DNA from: Lactococcus formosensis | GTDB taxonomy: Bacteria; Bacillota; Bacilli; Lactobacillales; Streptococcaceae | DNA: 62,237 nt | Direction of reading: 5' to 3' | NCBI RefSeq assembly: GCF_018403745.1 | Contig: NZ_BOVP01000010.1 | Coordinates: 1-62,237, forward strand | Position numbers and translations under genes: made by a program | In this document: one piece after another, positions 51,410 through 60,818 of the stretch | How positions within the stretch are numbered: the stretch's first letter is position 1 | How the letters are laid out: each line of letters starts with the position of its first letter | The notes under the pieces: generated by a model | The model's input: the letters and a program-made list of their open reading frames with translations, nothing else | What the model was told of the DNA's origin: nothing | Databases searched by the model: none

Positions 51410-51438
51410 TTGACAAACAATACTGAAAATATTATAAT
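51410..51438 (+). promoter_or_regulatory. promoter of the lysine riboswitch transcript
   Basis: TTGACA (51410-51415), 17 bases, TATAAT (51433-51438): a full consensus promoter. The riboswitch begins about six bases after the predicted start. Confidence 0.93.
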
Positions 51439-51450
51439 TGTGAAAAATAA

Positions 51451-51625
51451 ATTAGAGGTAGCAATGCAAATGAGTACTACACGAGAGGAGGCATCCGACG
51501 ACCGTGTACGAAAGGTAATCATTGCCGAACGTTAGCAACAGAGGCATCTGGCTAGCGTGGGGGTATAGGAAACACCTATACCACTCGGACTTGAATAAGT
51601 CTGGCGCTAAGTGATCGAACCGAAT
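51451..51625 (+). promoter_or_regulatory. lysine riboswitch (L-box)
   Basis: The core elements appear in order: TTAGAGGTAGC, GAGTA, GGAGGCATCCGACGA, GAAAGG, ATTGCCGAACG, the P4 hairpin GGGGTATAGG/CACCTATACC region, and GACTTGAATAAGTCTGGCGCTAAGTG closing P1. These match Bacillus lysC leaders. GGCGCT at the 3' end can pair with AGTGCC in the following terminator, so lysine binding would free the terminator. It precedes lysA and the DAP genes. Confidence 0.93.
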
Positions 51626-51663
51626 AATATAGAATTCTTTTTTTACTCTATTTTCATGACGAC

Positions 51664-51700
51664 ATAAAAGGCGCTTGTACTTACAAGTGCCTTTTATATT
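51664..51700 (+). terminator. riboswitch-controlled terminator
   Basis: ATAAAAGGCGCTTGTA / CAAGTGCCTTTTAT hairpin followed by a T-rich stretch, 40 bases after the L-box. Confidence 0.8.
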
Positions 51701-51983
51701 TATATGATGTGAGTTTGCAGGTTGAAGCGCGACAACGATAGAATAAAGTTTTAGCGAGACGACGAATAAAAAAGCTCTGTTTCTTACATCGAAACTCATT
51801 ATATCAGTGGTCATAGGGCACTGGAGACAGAGTTAAGGATTGAGATGGAAAAAGAATATCATTTGTTAGATTAAAAGTAAAATCTTCCTTCTTTCAGTTA
51901 CAATTTTTAACAATACTCCAGAGCATTAAAACCACCGAAATCTTCAGATAAAGATTTGCGTAGCAAGTCCACAGGAGTATGAA
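51701..51983 (+). other. non-coding stretch between L-box terminator and lysA
   Basis: No gene is visible. CTCTGT (51775-51780) and ACAGAG (51827-51832 region) are inverted and about 50 bases apart, bounding a unit with internal GTTTC/GAAAC that could be a small mobile or regulatory remnant. ACAGGAG serves lysA at its end. No second promoter is clear. Confidence 0.35.
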
Positions 51984-53243
51984 ATGAAAGTACCATTTAT
52001 CACTAAAGATCAATTAGAGAAAATTACTGCAGAATTTCCGACACCATTTCATTTGTATGACGAGTGCGGAATTCGTGAAAAAGCAAGAGCGCTAAACACA
52101 GCATTTTCTTGGAATAAAGGTTTCAAAGAATTCTTTGCGGTAAAAGCTACACCAACGCCTGCAATTTTGAAAATTTTGAAAGAAGAAGGCTGTGGAGCTG
52201 ATTGCGCGAGCTATGTTGAACTTATACTGGCAAATAAATGTGGTTTTGATAATTCTGAAATTATGTTTTCATCAAATGACACTCCAGCTGAAGAATTTTT
52301 ACTAGCCAAAAAGCTAGGAGCTACGATTAATATTGATGCATACAACCATATTGAATTTTTATCCACATTGGCAGGATTTGAATTTCCTGAAACAATGAGC
52401 TTACGCTATAACCCCGGTGGAGTTTTTACAATGGGGACCAAAATTATGGATAATCCTGAAGAATCAAAATTTGGAATGTCAAAAGCCCAACTGATTCAGG
52501 GAATAAAAGATTTGCAAAAGTTGGGTGTAAAGAAATTTGGAATGCATAGCTTTTTGGCTTCAAATACTGTGACAAATGAGTATTATCCAAAATTAGCACA
52601 GCAATTATTTGAATTAGCACTTGAAATTCGTGAAAAAACAGGCGTTACTCTTGATTTTATAAATCTTTCTGGTGGTATCGGCGTTAATTATCGTCCGGAT
52701 GAAGCTCCTAACGATATTGCTGTCATCGGCGAAGGAGTACATCGTGTTTATGATGAAGTTCTAACTGCCAATGGCCTAGGGGAAGTCAAAATTTATACGG
52801 AACTTGGACGCTTTATGTTGGCGCCTCATGGTTTACTGGTCACACGTGTCTTGCATAGAAAGCAAACCTATCGGACGTATATTGGTGTGGATGCGAGCGC
52901 AGTTAATCTGATGAGACCAGCATTTTATGATGCTTATCATCATATTACTGTTATAGGAAAGGAGGAAGATAAAGTGAAAGAAATTGTTGACGTGACAGGT
53001 TCATTATGTGAAAACAATGATAAATTTGCCAAGCAGCGCGAACTTCCTGTGATTGATGAGGGAGACCTATTAGTCATTCATGACACAGGTGCGCATGGTT
53101 TTTCGATGGGATATCAGTATAATGCAAAATTACGAAGTGCCGAATTATTGCTTCAGCAAGATGGGAGCGCGCGTATGATTCGACGGGCAGAGCGGCCTGA
53201 AGACTATTTTGCAACATTGGATGGCTTTGAGTTTGAAATCTAA
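51984..53243 (+). CDS. lysA: diaminopimelate decarboxylase LysA
   Basis: Last step of lysine synthesis: meso-DAP to lysine. The 419-residue fold-type III PLP enzyme has the PLP lysine K54 in FFAVKATPTP, the glycine-rich phosphate loop INLSGGIGVNYRPDE, GSLCENNDKFA with the active-site Cys from the partner subunit, and HDTGAHGFSMGYQYN. First gene after the lysine riboswitch. Confidence 0.94.
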   Translation: MKVPFITKDQLEKITAEFPTPFHLYDECGIREKARALNTAFSWNKGFKEFFAVKATPTPAILKILKEEGCGADCASYVELILANKCGFDNSEIMFSSNDTPAEEFLLAKKLGATINIDAYNHIEFLSTLAGFEFPETMSLRYNPGGVFTMGTKIMDNPEESKFGMSKAQLIQGIKDLQKLGVKKFGMHSFLASNTVTNEYYPKLAQQLFELALEIREKTGVTLDFINLSGGIGVNYRPDEAPNDIAVIGEGVHRVYDEVLTANGLGEVKIYTELGRFMLAPHGLLVTRVLHRKQTYRTYIGVDASAVNLMRPAFYDAYHHITVIGKEEDKVKEIVDVTGSLCENNDKFAKQRELPVIDEGDLLVIHDTGAHGFSMGYQYNAKLRSAELLLQQDGSARMIRRAERPEDYFATLDGFEFEI

Positions 53244-53456
53244 CCGAGAATTAGCTGGTGAACGCTTGTAAAAGCTTTTACTTCTAACCACTGATAAAAT
53301 CATAAATAATATTTGGATACAAATTAAAGGAGTGGAGTAAAAACAAGGCGAAGAGGAGATGTTTTTCAATAGAAAAAATTATACGATGAGTAGTTTACTT
53401 TTCTTCTATCGCAACACTCATCAAAGGTTTCTGAAATAAATCTACAGGAGAAAATA

Positions 53457-54320
53457 ATGCTTAAAGGTTCAATTGTGGCGCTCATCACGCCCTTTAATGA
53501 TGATAATTCTATAAATTTTGAGAAATTAGCTGAACTGATTGAATTTCAGATTAGCCATGGAAGTGCAGCTGTTTCTATTTTAGGCACAACAGGAGAAGCA
53601 CCGACGATTAGTTTTGAGGAGAAAAAAGCAATCGTTGAATTTGTAGTTAAACAGGTTGCCGGACGTGTTCATATCAATGTTGGAGCAGGAAGTAATAACA
53701 CAGCACAAGCAGTGGAATTTGCTCAAGCATTTGAAAAGTTAGGTGCGGATAGTTTACTTGTGATCACCCCTTATTATAATAAAACCAATGAAACAGGGAT
53801 GTTAAAGCATTTCACTAAGATTGCGGAGTCTGTCAATATCCCGATTATCATGTACAATGCACCAGGTAGAACAGGAGTGAATCTTTCTGTTGAAGCAGTA
53901 GAAATATTGGCACAACATCAGAATATTACAGGCTTAAAAGAAGCATCAGGTGATATTGCTTATGTGGAAAAAATTAGCCGCTATCTTTCTAATAATTTTG
54001 CATTATATAGTGGTAATGACGATATGATAGTTCCATGCCTGAGTTTAGGCGCTTCGGGTGTAATCAGTGTTTGGGCGAACTTCATGCCAGATGTAGTTAA
54101 GGAGTTAATCGAAACTTTTGCGACCAATCCAGATCATTCTTTGAGTCTGCAACAAAAATATTTGAACTTGGTTGACAGCTTATTTATAGAAGCAAATCCA
54201 ATTCCGGTCAAATTTGTGATGAATCAACTCGGTTATAATGTCGGTTCTGTTCGGTTGCCACTTGACGAGCCATCCGAAAGGGTAAAAATTCAACTTCTTA
54301 AAGAATTGGAGATTTTATAA
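53457..54320 (+). CDS. dapA: 4-hydroxy-tetrahydrodipicolinate synthase DapA
   Basis: Condenses pyruvate and aspartate semialdehyde. The 287-residue TIM-barrel lyase shows GTTGEAPT (from residue 43), the catalytic Tyr in ITPYYNKTNETG, and the Schiff-base Lys in GLKEASGD near residue 161. ACAGGAG precedes ATG; the stop overlaps dapB by one base. The 213-base gap before it holds no gene and no clear terminator. Confidence 0.96.
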   Translation: MLKGSIVALITPFNDDNSINFEKLAELIEFQISHGSAAVSILGTTGEAPTISFEEKKAIVEFVVKQVAGRVHINVGAGSNNTAQAVEFAQAFEKLGADSLLVITPYYNKTNETGMLKHFTKIAESVNIPIIMYNAPGRTGVNLSVEAVEILAQHQNITGLKEASGDIAYVEKISRYLSNNFALYSGNDDMIVPCLSLGASGVISVWANFMPDVVKELIETFATNPDHSLSLQQKYLNLVDSLFIEANPIPVKFVMNQLGYNVGSVRLPLDEPSERVKIQLLKELEIL

Positions 54321-55030
54321 TGAAAGTTTTACAAATTGGAACAGGTACAATGGGCGGGCTGCTTGCGGCAGAGCTAGAAAAAGAGCATGAATTAACAGTC
54401 GTATCCTTAACAAAGGATATTCCAGAAGAAAAATTCGATGTGGTCATTGATTTTTCTCATCCTGAGAATCTCAATAATCTTGCTAAATATCTAAAAAAGC
54501 ATCCAACAGCCACAGTTATTGCCACAACAGGCTTTGACGACATACAAAAGGCAACAATTGATCACCTTTCTGAAAAAATGCCTGTATTATTTAGTGGCAA
54601 TTTTAGTATTGGAGTTATCTTGATGAATCGTTTAGTCAAAGAAATGACCTATATTTTATCGGACAGTTTTGATATTGAAATCATTGAAAAACATCATAAT
54701 AAAAAAATAGATGCACCATCTGGCACGGCAAAGATGTTGCTTGACAGTATCAATGAAACATTGAACTATAAAGTTGTTCATGGACGTTCAGGTATAAAGC
54801 CACGAGAGAAGAAAGAGATTGGAGTGCATGCTGTTCGAGGGGGGACAATCGTTGGCGAACATGAAGTAATATTTGCAGGAAGGGACGAACTTCTTACGAT
54901 TAAGCATGAAGCTCTTTCGAAAATGATTTTTGTAAAAGGGGCGATCACAGGGATGAATTGGCTTATTCATCAAGAAAGTGGGATGTATTCAATGGAGGAA
55001 GTTCTTTTTGGAAAAGACGGAGTGAATTAA
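54320..55030 (+). CDS. dapB: 4-hydroxy-tetrahydrodipicolinate reductase DapB
   Basis: NAD(P)H-dependent reduction to tetrahydrodipicolinate. The 236-residue protein has the cofactor loop GTGTMGG, ATTGFDD, and the catalytic EKHHNKKIDAPSGTA with His and Lys. Start overlaps the last base of the dapA stop, so translation is coupled. Confidence 0.95.
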   Translation: MKVLQIGTGTMGGLLAAELEKEHELTVVSLTKDIPEEKFDVVIDFSHPENLNNLAKYLKKHPTATVIATTGFDDIQKATIDHLSEKMPVLFSGNFSIGVILMNRLVKEMTYILSDSFDIEIIEKHHNKKIDAPSGTAKMLLDSINETLNYKVVHGRSGIKPREKKEIGVHAVRGGTIVGEHEVIFAGRDELLTIKHEALSKMIFVKGAITGMNWLIHQESGMYSMEEVLFGKDGVN

Positions 55031-55124
55031 GTCCTACTTTTATAGAAGAGAAACAATAAAATAAATTTTGGATATTCCTTAAAAAACTTAGTTTTTTATA
55101 GTATTACACACAAGAAGGAGATTT

Positions 55125-55823
55125 ATGGAAGTACAAAAAATTTCGGCTCAAGAAATTATTCAATATATTGGAAATGCTGAGAAAAAAACAACAGTTAAAG
55201 TAACTTTTGAAGGTCAATTGACAGGTCAAATACCAAAAGAAATCATCAAAATCAGCAATACTTTGTTTGGGGATTGGAGTCTAATTCAACCGCTTTTGGC
55301 TGATATGACTGAAAATAGAGACTATATTGTTGAGCTTGATAGCCGCAATTCAGCTGTGCCCTTGCTTGATATTCGTGATGTCAATGGACGTATCGAGCCC
55401 GGTGCAATTATCCGTGAACATGTCGTAATTGGTAATCATGCAGTAATCATGATGGGAGCAATTATTAATATAGGTGCTGAGATTGGGGCTGGTACAATGA
55501 TTGATATGGGTGCTGTTCTAGGAGGACGTGCAACAGTGGGTAAAAATTCCCATATTGGTGCAGGCGCAGTACTTGCTGGTGTAATTGAACCAGCTTCATC
55601 TGTACCTGTGCGTATTGGGGATAATGTACTTGTTGGAGCAAATGCAGTGGTTATTGAAGGTGTACAAGTCGGTTCAGGTTCAGTTGTTGCGGCCGGTGCT
55701 ATTGTGACACAAGATGTTCCTGAAAATGTAGTTGTTGCTGGTGTGCCAGCCCGTATTATCAAGAAAATTGATGCCCAAACGCAGCAAAAAACCGCACTAG
55801 AAGAAGCATTGAGAAATTTTTAA
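55125..55823 (+). CDS. dapH: tetrahydrodipicolinate N-acetyltransferase DapH
   Basis: Acetylates tetrahydrodipicolinate, committing the cell to the acetylase branch of DAP synthesis. 232 residues: an N-terminal domain (1-85) and a left-handed beta-helix of hexapeptide repeats (about 90-200; [20 protein letters not shown]). The length matches DapH, not succinylase DapD. AGAAGGAG precedes ATG. Confidence 0.94.
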   Translation: MEVQKISAQEIIQYIGNAEKKTTVKVTFEGQLTGQIPKEIIKISNTLFGDWSLIQPLLADMTENRDYIVELDSRNSAVPLLDIRDVNGRIEPGAIIREHVVIGNHAVIMMGAIINIGAEIGAGTMIDMGAVLGGRATVGKNSHIGAGAVLAGVIEPASSVPVRIGDNVLVGANAVVIEGVQVGSGSVVAAGAIVTQDVPENVVVAGVPARIIKKIDAQTQQKTALEEALRNF

Positions 55824-55988
55824 AATTGCCATAAGGGGAGACTATTTATCAACATATAGGATGCTTCGTACGCTATTAATAAATGGAGTATATCGTCCAT
55901 GCACTTCAAATAGCGCCAAAGTTATTTAACTCTAGAGTGTACGAACTTTATCTTCGAGTATCTTATATCCAAAGAAGAAAGGATAAAA

Positions 55989-56981
55989 ATGAAAAAATAT
56001 AATATATGTGTTGTGGGTGCAACTGGACTTGTTGGTCGTACTTTTCTCGATATTTTAGAAAAAAGAAATTTTCCAATTAAAAACTTGAAATTATTAGCCT
56101 CAAGTCGTTCGGCAGGTTCAGTTTTGCCTTTTGCGGGTCAAGAATACGTAGTTGAAGAATTAACGGCTGATTCATTTAATGGTTATGATCTTGCCCTTTT
56201 GAGTGCTGGAGGAGAAACTTCTGAACAATTTGCCCCAATTGCACGAGAAAAAGGGTTGGTTGTCATTGATAACTCATCAGTTTGGCGTGAAAATCCTGAA
56301 ATTGGCCTGGTTGTTCCAGAAATTAATATCCAAGATACGCAAATGAATAAAATCATTGCCAATCCAAACTGTTCAACGATTCAATCTGTTTTGCCGCTTT
56401 ATGCTTTGGAAAAAGCCTTTGGCATTTTACAAGTGAACTATACGACTTTCCAAGCAGTAAGCGGAAGCGGACAGAAAGGTCGTGACGATTTACTTCGGAC
56501 ACGTCAAGGCAAAGCACCAGAATTTTATCCATATAATATCTCTGAAACAGCGCTTCCTGAGATTGATGTATTCTTTGAAAATGGATATACCAAAGAAGAG
56601 ATGAAAATGGTCAATGAAACACGTAAAATCTTACATAAGCCAGAGTTGGCTGTTTCAGCAACTTGTGTACGTGTTCCAGTAATAAACAGTCACGGTGTGA
56701 GTATCCAGGTAATATTGGATCAGCCTTTCACGCTTAGCGAAGTTCGTGAGGTTTTTGCAAACCAAGAAGGTATAACTCTTATCGACAACCCTAAAAATCA
56801 TGAATATCCAGTTTCAACAATCGCAAATGGTAATGATAATGTTTATGTTGGACGTATTCGTGAAGATTTGGCGCAAGCAAACAGTTTACTCTTTTACTGT
56901 GTAGCTGATAATATCCGTAAAGGCGCAGCATTAAATGCAATTCAAATTGCGGAGCATATGATCCAGGAGAATTTAATTTGA
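55989..56981 (+). CDS. asd: aspartate-semialdehyde dehydrogenase
   Basis: NADPH-dependent reduction of aspartyl phosphate. The 330-residue protein has VVGATGLVGR at the N-terminus, the catalytic Cys in NPNCSTIQ (near residue 128), and a later HGVS segment with the catalytic His. AAGAAAGG precedes ATG. The stop overlaps the aspartokinase start by four bases (TTGA). Confidence 0.94.
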   Translation: MKKYNICVVGATGLVGRTFLDILEKRNFPIKNLKLLASSRSAGSVLPFAGQEYVVEELTADSFNGYDLALLSAGGETSEQFAPIAREKGLVVIDNSSVWRENPEIGLVVPEINIQDTQMNKIIANPNCSTIQSVLPLYALEKAFGILQVNYTTFQAVSGSGQKGRDDLLRTRQGKAPEFYPYNISETALPEIDVFFENGYTKEEMKMVNETRKILHKPELAVSATCVRVPVINSHGVSIQVILDQPFTLSEVREVFANQEGITLIDNPKNHEYPVSTIANGNDNVYVGRIREDLAQANSLLFYCVADNIRKGAALNAIQIAEHMIQENLI

Positions 56982-58291
56982 CATTAACCATTGCAAAATT
57001 TGGCGGTTCATCATTATCTACAGAAAGCCAATTTCAAAAAGTAAAAAATATTATCAGCCAAGATGAAACGAAAAAAATTGTCGTTGTTTCGGCGATTGGA
57101 CGTAAAAATCCATCTGATGATAAGGTTACTGACTTGCTCTATCTCATTGCGGCTCATGTGAAACACGGTGTTTCTTACCAAGCACTTTGGGATAATTTAG
57201 TCACTCGATTTGTTGCAGTCAAAGAAGAATTGCAGCTTAAATACGACATCTTATCACATTTAGAGAAACTTAAATGTGAGCTGGATTCGGGGCAGTTTAC
57301 AGAGGATTATCTGGTGAGTCGTGGCGAGTATTTTACAGCTCATCTAATGGCGGAATATCTGGGCTATCAATTTATTGATGCGGCTGAAGTAATTTCCTTT
57401 TCAGGTAACGGTCGTATCAATTTGGAAATGTCAAAACGTTTGTTGCAGGAACAATTCTCTGGAATCGAGAGAATTGTTCTCCCAGGATTTTACGGTGCTT
57501 TCCAAAATGGAAAAATCAAACTTTTGAGTCGTGGTGGTTCAGATATTTCAGGAGCAATACTGGCAAGCTGTTTAGGTGCTGATAAATATGAAAACTGGAC
57601 AGATGTATCAGGTGTAATGATGGCAGACCCGCGTATTATTAACGATCCAGCAACGACCAGTGAATTGACTTATGAAGAATTGAGTGAATTATCTTATATG
57701 GGAGCAAGTGTGCTGCATGCTGAGACGATTTATCCGCTTCGTGAACTCAATATTCCTTTGCATATTAAAAATACGAATGCTCCAGATGCCGAAGGCACTT
57801 TGATTTTGGCAGAACGTCGTACGCATACGACACAAGTTTCAGGAATTTCAGGCAGGAAAAACTATGTTTCAATTAATATTGTCAAAAATCAAATGGCAAC
57901 AGAGGTTGGTTTTTTACAACGTACTTTGAAAATTTTTGCTGATTATCATTTGAATATTGAACATCTCCCTACAGGCATCAATCAAATCGGAGTTATCGTC
58001 GAAATGGCCGAAGTAGAAGAGATTTTGCTTGATTTACTGGACCACCTAAAAAAAGATTTGAAAGCAGATGAAATAACTGTTAAAGAAAATATTTCGCTTT
58101 TGACAATTGTAGGTGAGGAAATCATACGTTCAGCAAAAGTTACGAACAAAATTTTTACGGCACTGGCTAAAGAAGATATTGATATTGAGCTTATTACACA
58201 AAGCCCGCGTGGAATCAATATCATTGTTGGTGTTGCCAACAAGCATTATCAAAGGGCTTTAGTCGCCTTATATGAAGAATTGACAAGCTAA
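56978..58291 (+). CDS. lysC: aspartokinase
   Basis: Phosphorylates aspartate, the entry to lysine, threonine and methionine. The 437-residue monofunctional kinase has KFGGSSLS at the N-terminus, SRGGSDISGA for nucleotide binding, and two C-terminal ACT domains (about 285-437) for amino-acid feedback. TTG start overlapping asd, with CAGGAG upstream. Feedback specificity cannot be read directly. Confidence 0.94.
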   Translation: MTLTIAKFGGSSLSTESQFQKVKNIISQDETKKIVVVSAIGRKNPSDDKVTDLLYLIAAHVKHGVSYQALWDNLVTRFVAVKEELQLKYDILSHLEKLKCELDSGQFTEDYLVSRGEYFTAHLMAEYLGYQFIDAAEVISFSGNGRINLEMSKRLLQEQFSGIERIVLPGFYGAFQNGKIKLLSRGGSDISGAILASCLGADKYENWTDVSGVMMADPRIINDPATTSELTYEELSELSYMGASVLHAETIYPLRELNIPLHIKNTNAPDAEGTLILAERRTHTTQVSGISGRKNYVSINIVKNQMATEVGFLQRTLKIFADYHLNIEHLPTGINQIGVIVEMAEVEEILLDLLDHLKKDLKADEITVKENISLLTIVGEEIIRSAKVTNKIFTALAKEDIDIELITQSPRGINIIVGVANKHYQRALVALYEELTS

Positions 58292-58314
58292 AGGACTTAA
58301 TAAGGAGGTGTAGA

Positions 58315-59448
58315 GTGCCTTTTACAAATGAAGAATTGCTTCAAATACGCCGGGAATTGCACGAAATTCCTGAGCTTGGTATGGCAGAATTTGAAACTCA
58401 GGCTTATCTATTAGATAAAATACAGCAAATGACCCAAACACTTAAGCATGTCAAAATTCGAACTTGGAAGACAGCCGTTCTAGTCAAAATAACAGGATTT
58501 GACTCAGACAAAATTATAGGCTGGCGTGCAGATATGGACGGGCTTCCAGTTAATGAAGAAACAAGTTTAGAATTCAGTTCAAAGCATGAAGGAAGAATGC
58601 ACGCTTGTGGCCATGATATACACATGACTGTAGCACTTGGTTTATTAAAAATTGCTACTGAAACCCCAAGTAAAAATGACCGCCTTTTTCTTTTTCAGCC
58701 CGCTGAAGAAAATCTCTCAGGCGCAAAACTTTTATATGAGGCAAACGTTTTTGCGGATTGGTTACCGGATGAGTTTTATGCACTTCATGTTCATCCAGAA
58801 CTACCTGTCGGACAACTAGCAACAAACAATCACACATTATTTGCAGGAACTTGTGAGGTTAGTATTAAGTTTATTGGAAGGGGAGGTCACGCAGCGTTCC
58901 CCCAGAATAGTAATGATATGGTAGTTGCTGTGAGTCATTTTGTAACGCAAGTGCAGACAATTATCTCTCGAAATGTTGGCCCGATGGAAAATGCTGTGGT
59001 GACTTTTGGAAAGATGCGTGCTGGAATGACTAATAACGTGATTGCCAAAGAAGCAGAAGTTCACGGAACCATTCGTACCTTGACGAAAGAAATGAATGAA
59101 CTGACACAAAAACGTATCACACAAATCGCTGAAGGTATAGCGCAATCCTTTGACTGCCAAGCGGAAATTATATTAAAACAAGGAGGTTATCTCCCTGTTA
59201 TTAATAATAAAAATCTTGCAGACCAACTGATATCTTTTCTGAAAGAAAAGCCAACAGTTAATTTTTCAGAAATTTCCCCCTTGATGACAGGGGAGGACTT
59301 TGGATACTTATTAGATAAAGTACCTGGTGTGATGCTCTGGCTCGGTGTTCAATCAGATTATCCCTTACATCACGAAAAGATGTCTCCAAAAGCAGCAGCT
59401 ATAATGCCTGCAGTGGAAGCGCTCAGTGCCTGGCTAGCTACTCGATAA
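58315..59448 (+). CDS. N-acetyl-diaminopimelate deacetylase (M20D amidohydrolase)
   Basis: Removes the acetyl group from N-acetyl-LL-DAP. The 377-residue peptidase-M20D protein has the metal ligands in GWRADMDGLP and HACGHDIHMT, E in QPAEENLSGAK, and a lid domain (about 180-290). Equivalent to Bacillus YkuR/DapL. GTG start, AGGAGG upstream. With dapH and the PatA-like gene it completes the acetylase branch; the terminator follows 130 bases later. Confidence 0.92.
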   Translation: MPFTNEELLQIRRELHEIPELGMAEFETQAYLLDKIQQMTQTLKHVKIRTWKTAVLVKITGFDSDKIIGWRADMDGLPVNEETSLEFSSKHEGRMHACGHDIHMTVALGLLKIATETPSKNDRLFLFQPAEENLSGAKLLYEANVFADWLPDEFYALHVHPELPVGQLATNNHTLFAGTCEVSIKFIGRGGHAAFPQNSNDMVVAVSHFVTQVQTIISRNVGPMENAVVTFGKMRAGMTNNVIAKEAEVHGTIRTLTKEMNELTQKRITQIAEGIAQSFDCQAEIILKQGGYLPVINNKNLADQLISFLKEKPTVNFSEISPLMTGEDFGYLLDKVPGVMLWLGVQSDYPLHHEKMSPKAAAIMPAVEALSAWLATR

Positions 59449-59576
59449 ATTTCTTTACAACTGTTGGTATTAAATTGGCACAATTATATCCAATGTGATA
59501 AGAACGGGATTCGTGCCCCTTTTTCCTCAAAAGGCACCAAGAAAAGCACCAAGATAGTGAGTAAACAGATATGAAG

Positions 59577-59608
59577 AATCCTCTACAAAAGCGTAGGGGG
59601 ATTTTTTT
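59577..59608 (+). terminator. terminator after the DAP cluster
   Basis: AATCCTCTAC / GTAGGGGGATT with loop AAAAGC and a run of T residues. Confidence 0.88.
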
Positions 59609-59696
59609 ATGTGACAAAGAAGAAGTAAGAAAAGACTTCTGATGACTAGGAAATGAAAGGTAACTAAGTAAGAGCTTAAACAAAGACTTTACCAAT

Positions 59697-59735
59697 AAAA
59701 AAATGCTTCAAGTCTAATCCGGCTTGAAGCATTTT
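59697..59735. terminator. second hairpin terminator
   Basis: AAAATGCTTCAAG / CTTGAAGCATTTT, near-perfect 13-bp stem with a ten-base loop, A-run before and short T-run after. Possibly bidirectional; no gene on the minus strand immediately uses it. Confidence 0.7.
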
Positions 59736-59845
59736 GATGTAACTAATTAAATAGAAGTTAATAGAATATGGTAGTTTTTAAGGAGGGGTAAATTTTTTTG
59801 TAAGTCAATTATAGATTTTCTATCAATAATTCCAGAGTTTTAAAT

Positions 59846-59932
59846 ATGGTGTTTTTTCGTGCAAAACACTTTTCAGTAACTGAAATTGCACGCAGGATTC
59901 GTATACTGTTGGTACACTCCATAAAAATGTAA
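59846..59932 (+). pseudogene. helix-turn-helix remnant
   Basis: A 28-codon frame with FSVTEIARRI, which resembles the recognition helix region of resolvases or transposases (xxVTEIAKxLxV). The match stops after this and the frame closes. No ribosome-binding site fits. Probably what is left of a mobile-element or regulator gene; could be chance. Confidence 0.25.
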
Positions 59933-60033
59933 AAAAATAGCTTTGTAAAATGAAGTCTTAATTCCTTATATAGAGCAGGAAAGCGGAACTTGAATCCGCA
60001 CAGACAAGGTAGGCCACAGGATCCTTAATTTTA

Positions 60034-60162
60034 TTGTTTTTAATCTTAGGTATTACTGGTACAATAGCGTGTTTTTTACTCAGCAAATTATGGGGAGTCT
60101 TATTTTTGGTGTACTTTATAGCAGGAGTGCTAGTTATTAGTACCAGACATAAGAGAAACTAA
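60034..60162 (+). pseudogene. small membrane-protein remnant
   Basis: The frame LFLILGITGTIACFLLSKLWGVLFLVYFIAG is two membrane helices and ends STRHKRN. Protein-like sequence continues upstream (KAELESAQTR) through a TAG at about 60010. The only start in the open part is TTG 60034 with a weak site. Likely a small two-helix protein with a nonsense mutation. Confidence 0.35.
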
Positions 60163-60210
60163 AAGGCGTTTATTTTAGATGTATTTAAAAAATGATAGAA
60201 TATGAAAATT

Positions 60211-60244
60211 AAAAAGGGAATCGTAATATCGATTCCCTTTTCTA
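60211..60244. terminator. bidirectional terminator
   Basis: AAAAGGGAATCG / CGATTCCCTTTT with loop TAATAT; also serves the convergent minus-strand gene. Confidence 0.88.
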
Positions 60245-60281
60245 TTTTAGGTAAACAGGATTTTATCAGTAGTGAAGCTTG

Positions 60282-60818
60282 TTATTTTCTTTTTATATTA
60301 AAATTTTTTATTTTATCTACTTTCAAATTTGACGAATTATAGATGAACCACCAGCGCTGTTTAAAATAGGTATAGCCAGTATTATTACCATCAATGCCAT
60401 TTCCTTGAGGAGTAAAGAGAAAATCAATAGTTCTCCAATATATTTCTATACGATTTTTATCGAAGTGAGTATATGTGATAGCCTTGAAAGAGAGATCGGC
60501 AGAGAAACCATGTGCTGTTTTTTTGATGTTTGTAATGCCTTCTAATTCAGCATTTTCTATGCTTATTTTCTTATCCTGTATATTGAGCTTGGTGAGTTTT
60601 TTTTCATAAGTTTTATAGAGGTGCGGAGAAAAGAGTTGATGTAAATCACTCATATCTTGCATATTTTGAGCGGTTTGGGCTTTGTCAAATAGAACTTCAA
60701 TATCATGTAATATATGTCTATCAACATCTTTGGTTGTCTCATACTCTTTTTTTGAGAAATTTTCTACAAGAACTAATAAAAGAGGTAATGAGATAAAAAT
60801 TATTGCAATAAAGATCAT
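60282..60818 (-). CDS. membrane-anchored protein of unknown function (178 aa)
   Basis: One N-terminal membrane helix (residues 2-18), then a charged region with H-I-L-x-D-I-E-x-L-F-D-K-A-Q-T and a beta-rich C-terminal domain (YWRTIDFLFTP; RWWFIYNSSN). The arrangement recalls Tim44/NTF2-like folds but I cannot confirm it. AGGAG lies before ATG. The 252 bases upstream hold no convincing gene. Confidence 0.65.
   Translation of the reverse strand: MIFIAIIFISLPLLLVLVENFSKKEYETTKDVDRHILHDIEVLFDKAQTAQNMQDMSDLHQLFSPHLYKTYEKKLTKLNIQDKKISIENAELEGITNIKKTAHGFSADLSFKAITYTHFDKNRIEIYWRTIDFLFTPQGNGIDGNNTGYTYFKQRWWFIYNSSNLKVDKIKNFNIKRK

Larger units (their letters stand above)
59449..60281. other. 833-base region of terminators and gene remnants
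   Basis: Besides two terminators and the two short remnants listed separately, I see no intact gene. The region is AT-rich, with scattered short protein-like frames lacking starts, as in decayed DNA. It marks the border between the lysine cluster and an unknown segment. Confidence 0.5.

Noticed and set aside
51452..51814. 120-codon minus-strand frame across the lysine leader
   Set aside because: Covers the L-box and its terminator; no homology visible and no usable start site.
55436..55762. Minus-strand frame rich in Thr, Pro and Ile opposite dapH
   Set aside because: Mirror of the hexapeptide repeats; no start signal.
59490..59560. GTGCCCC...GGCACC segment as a phage attachment site
   Set aside because: No integrase, duplicated core or prophage genes are present nearby.
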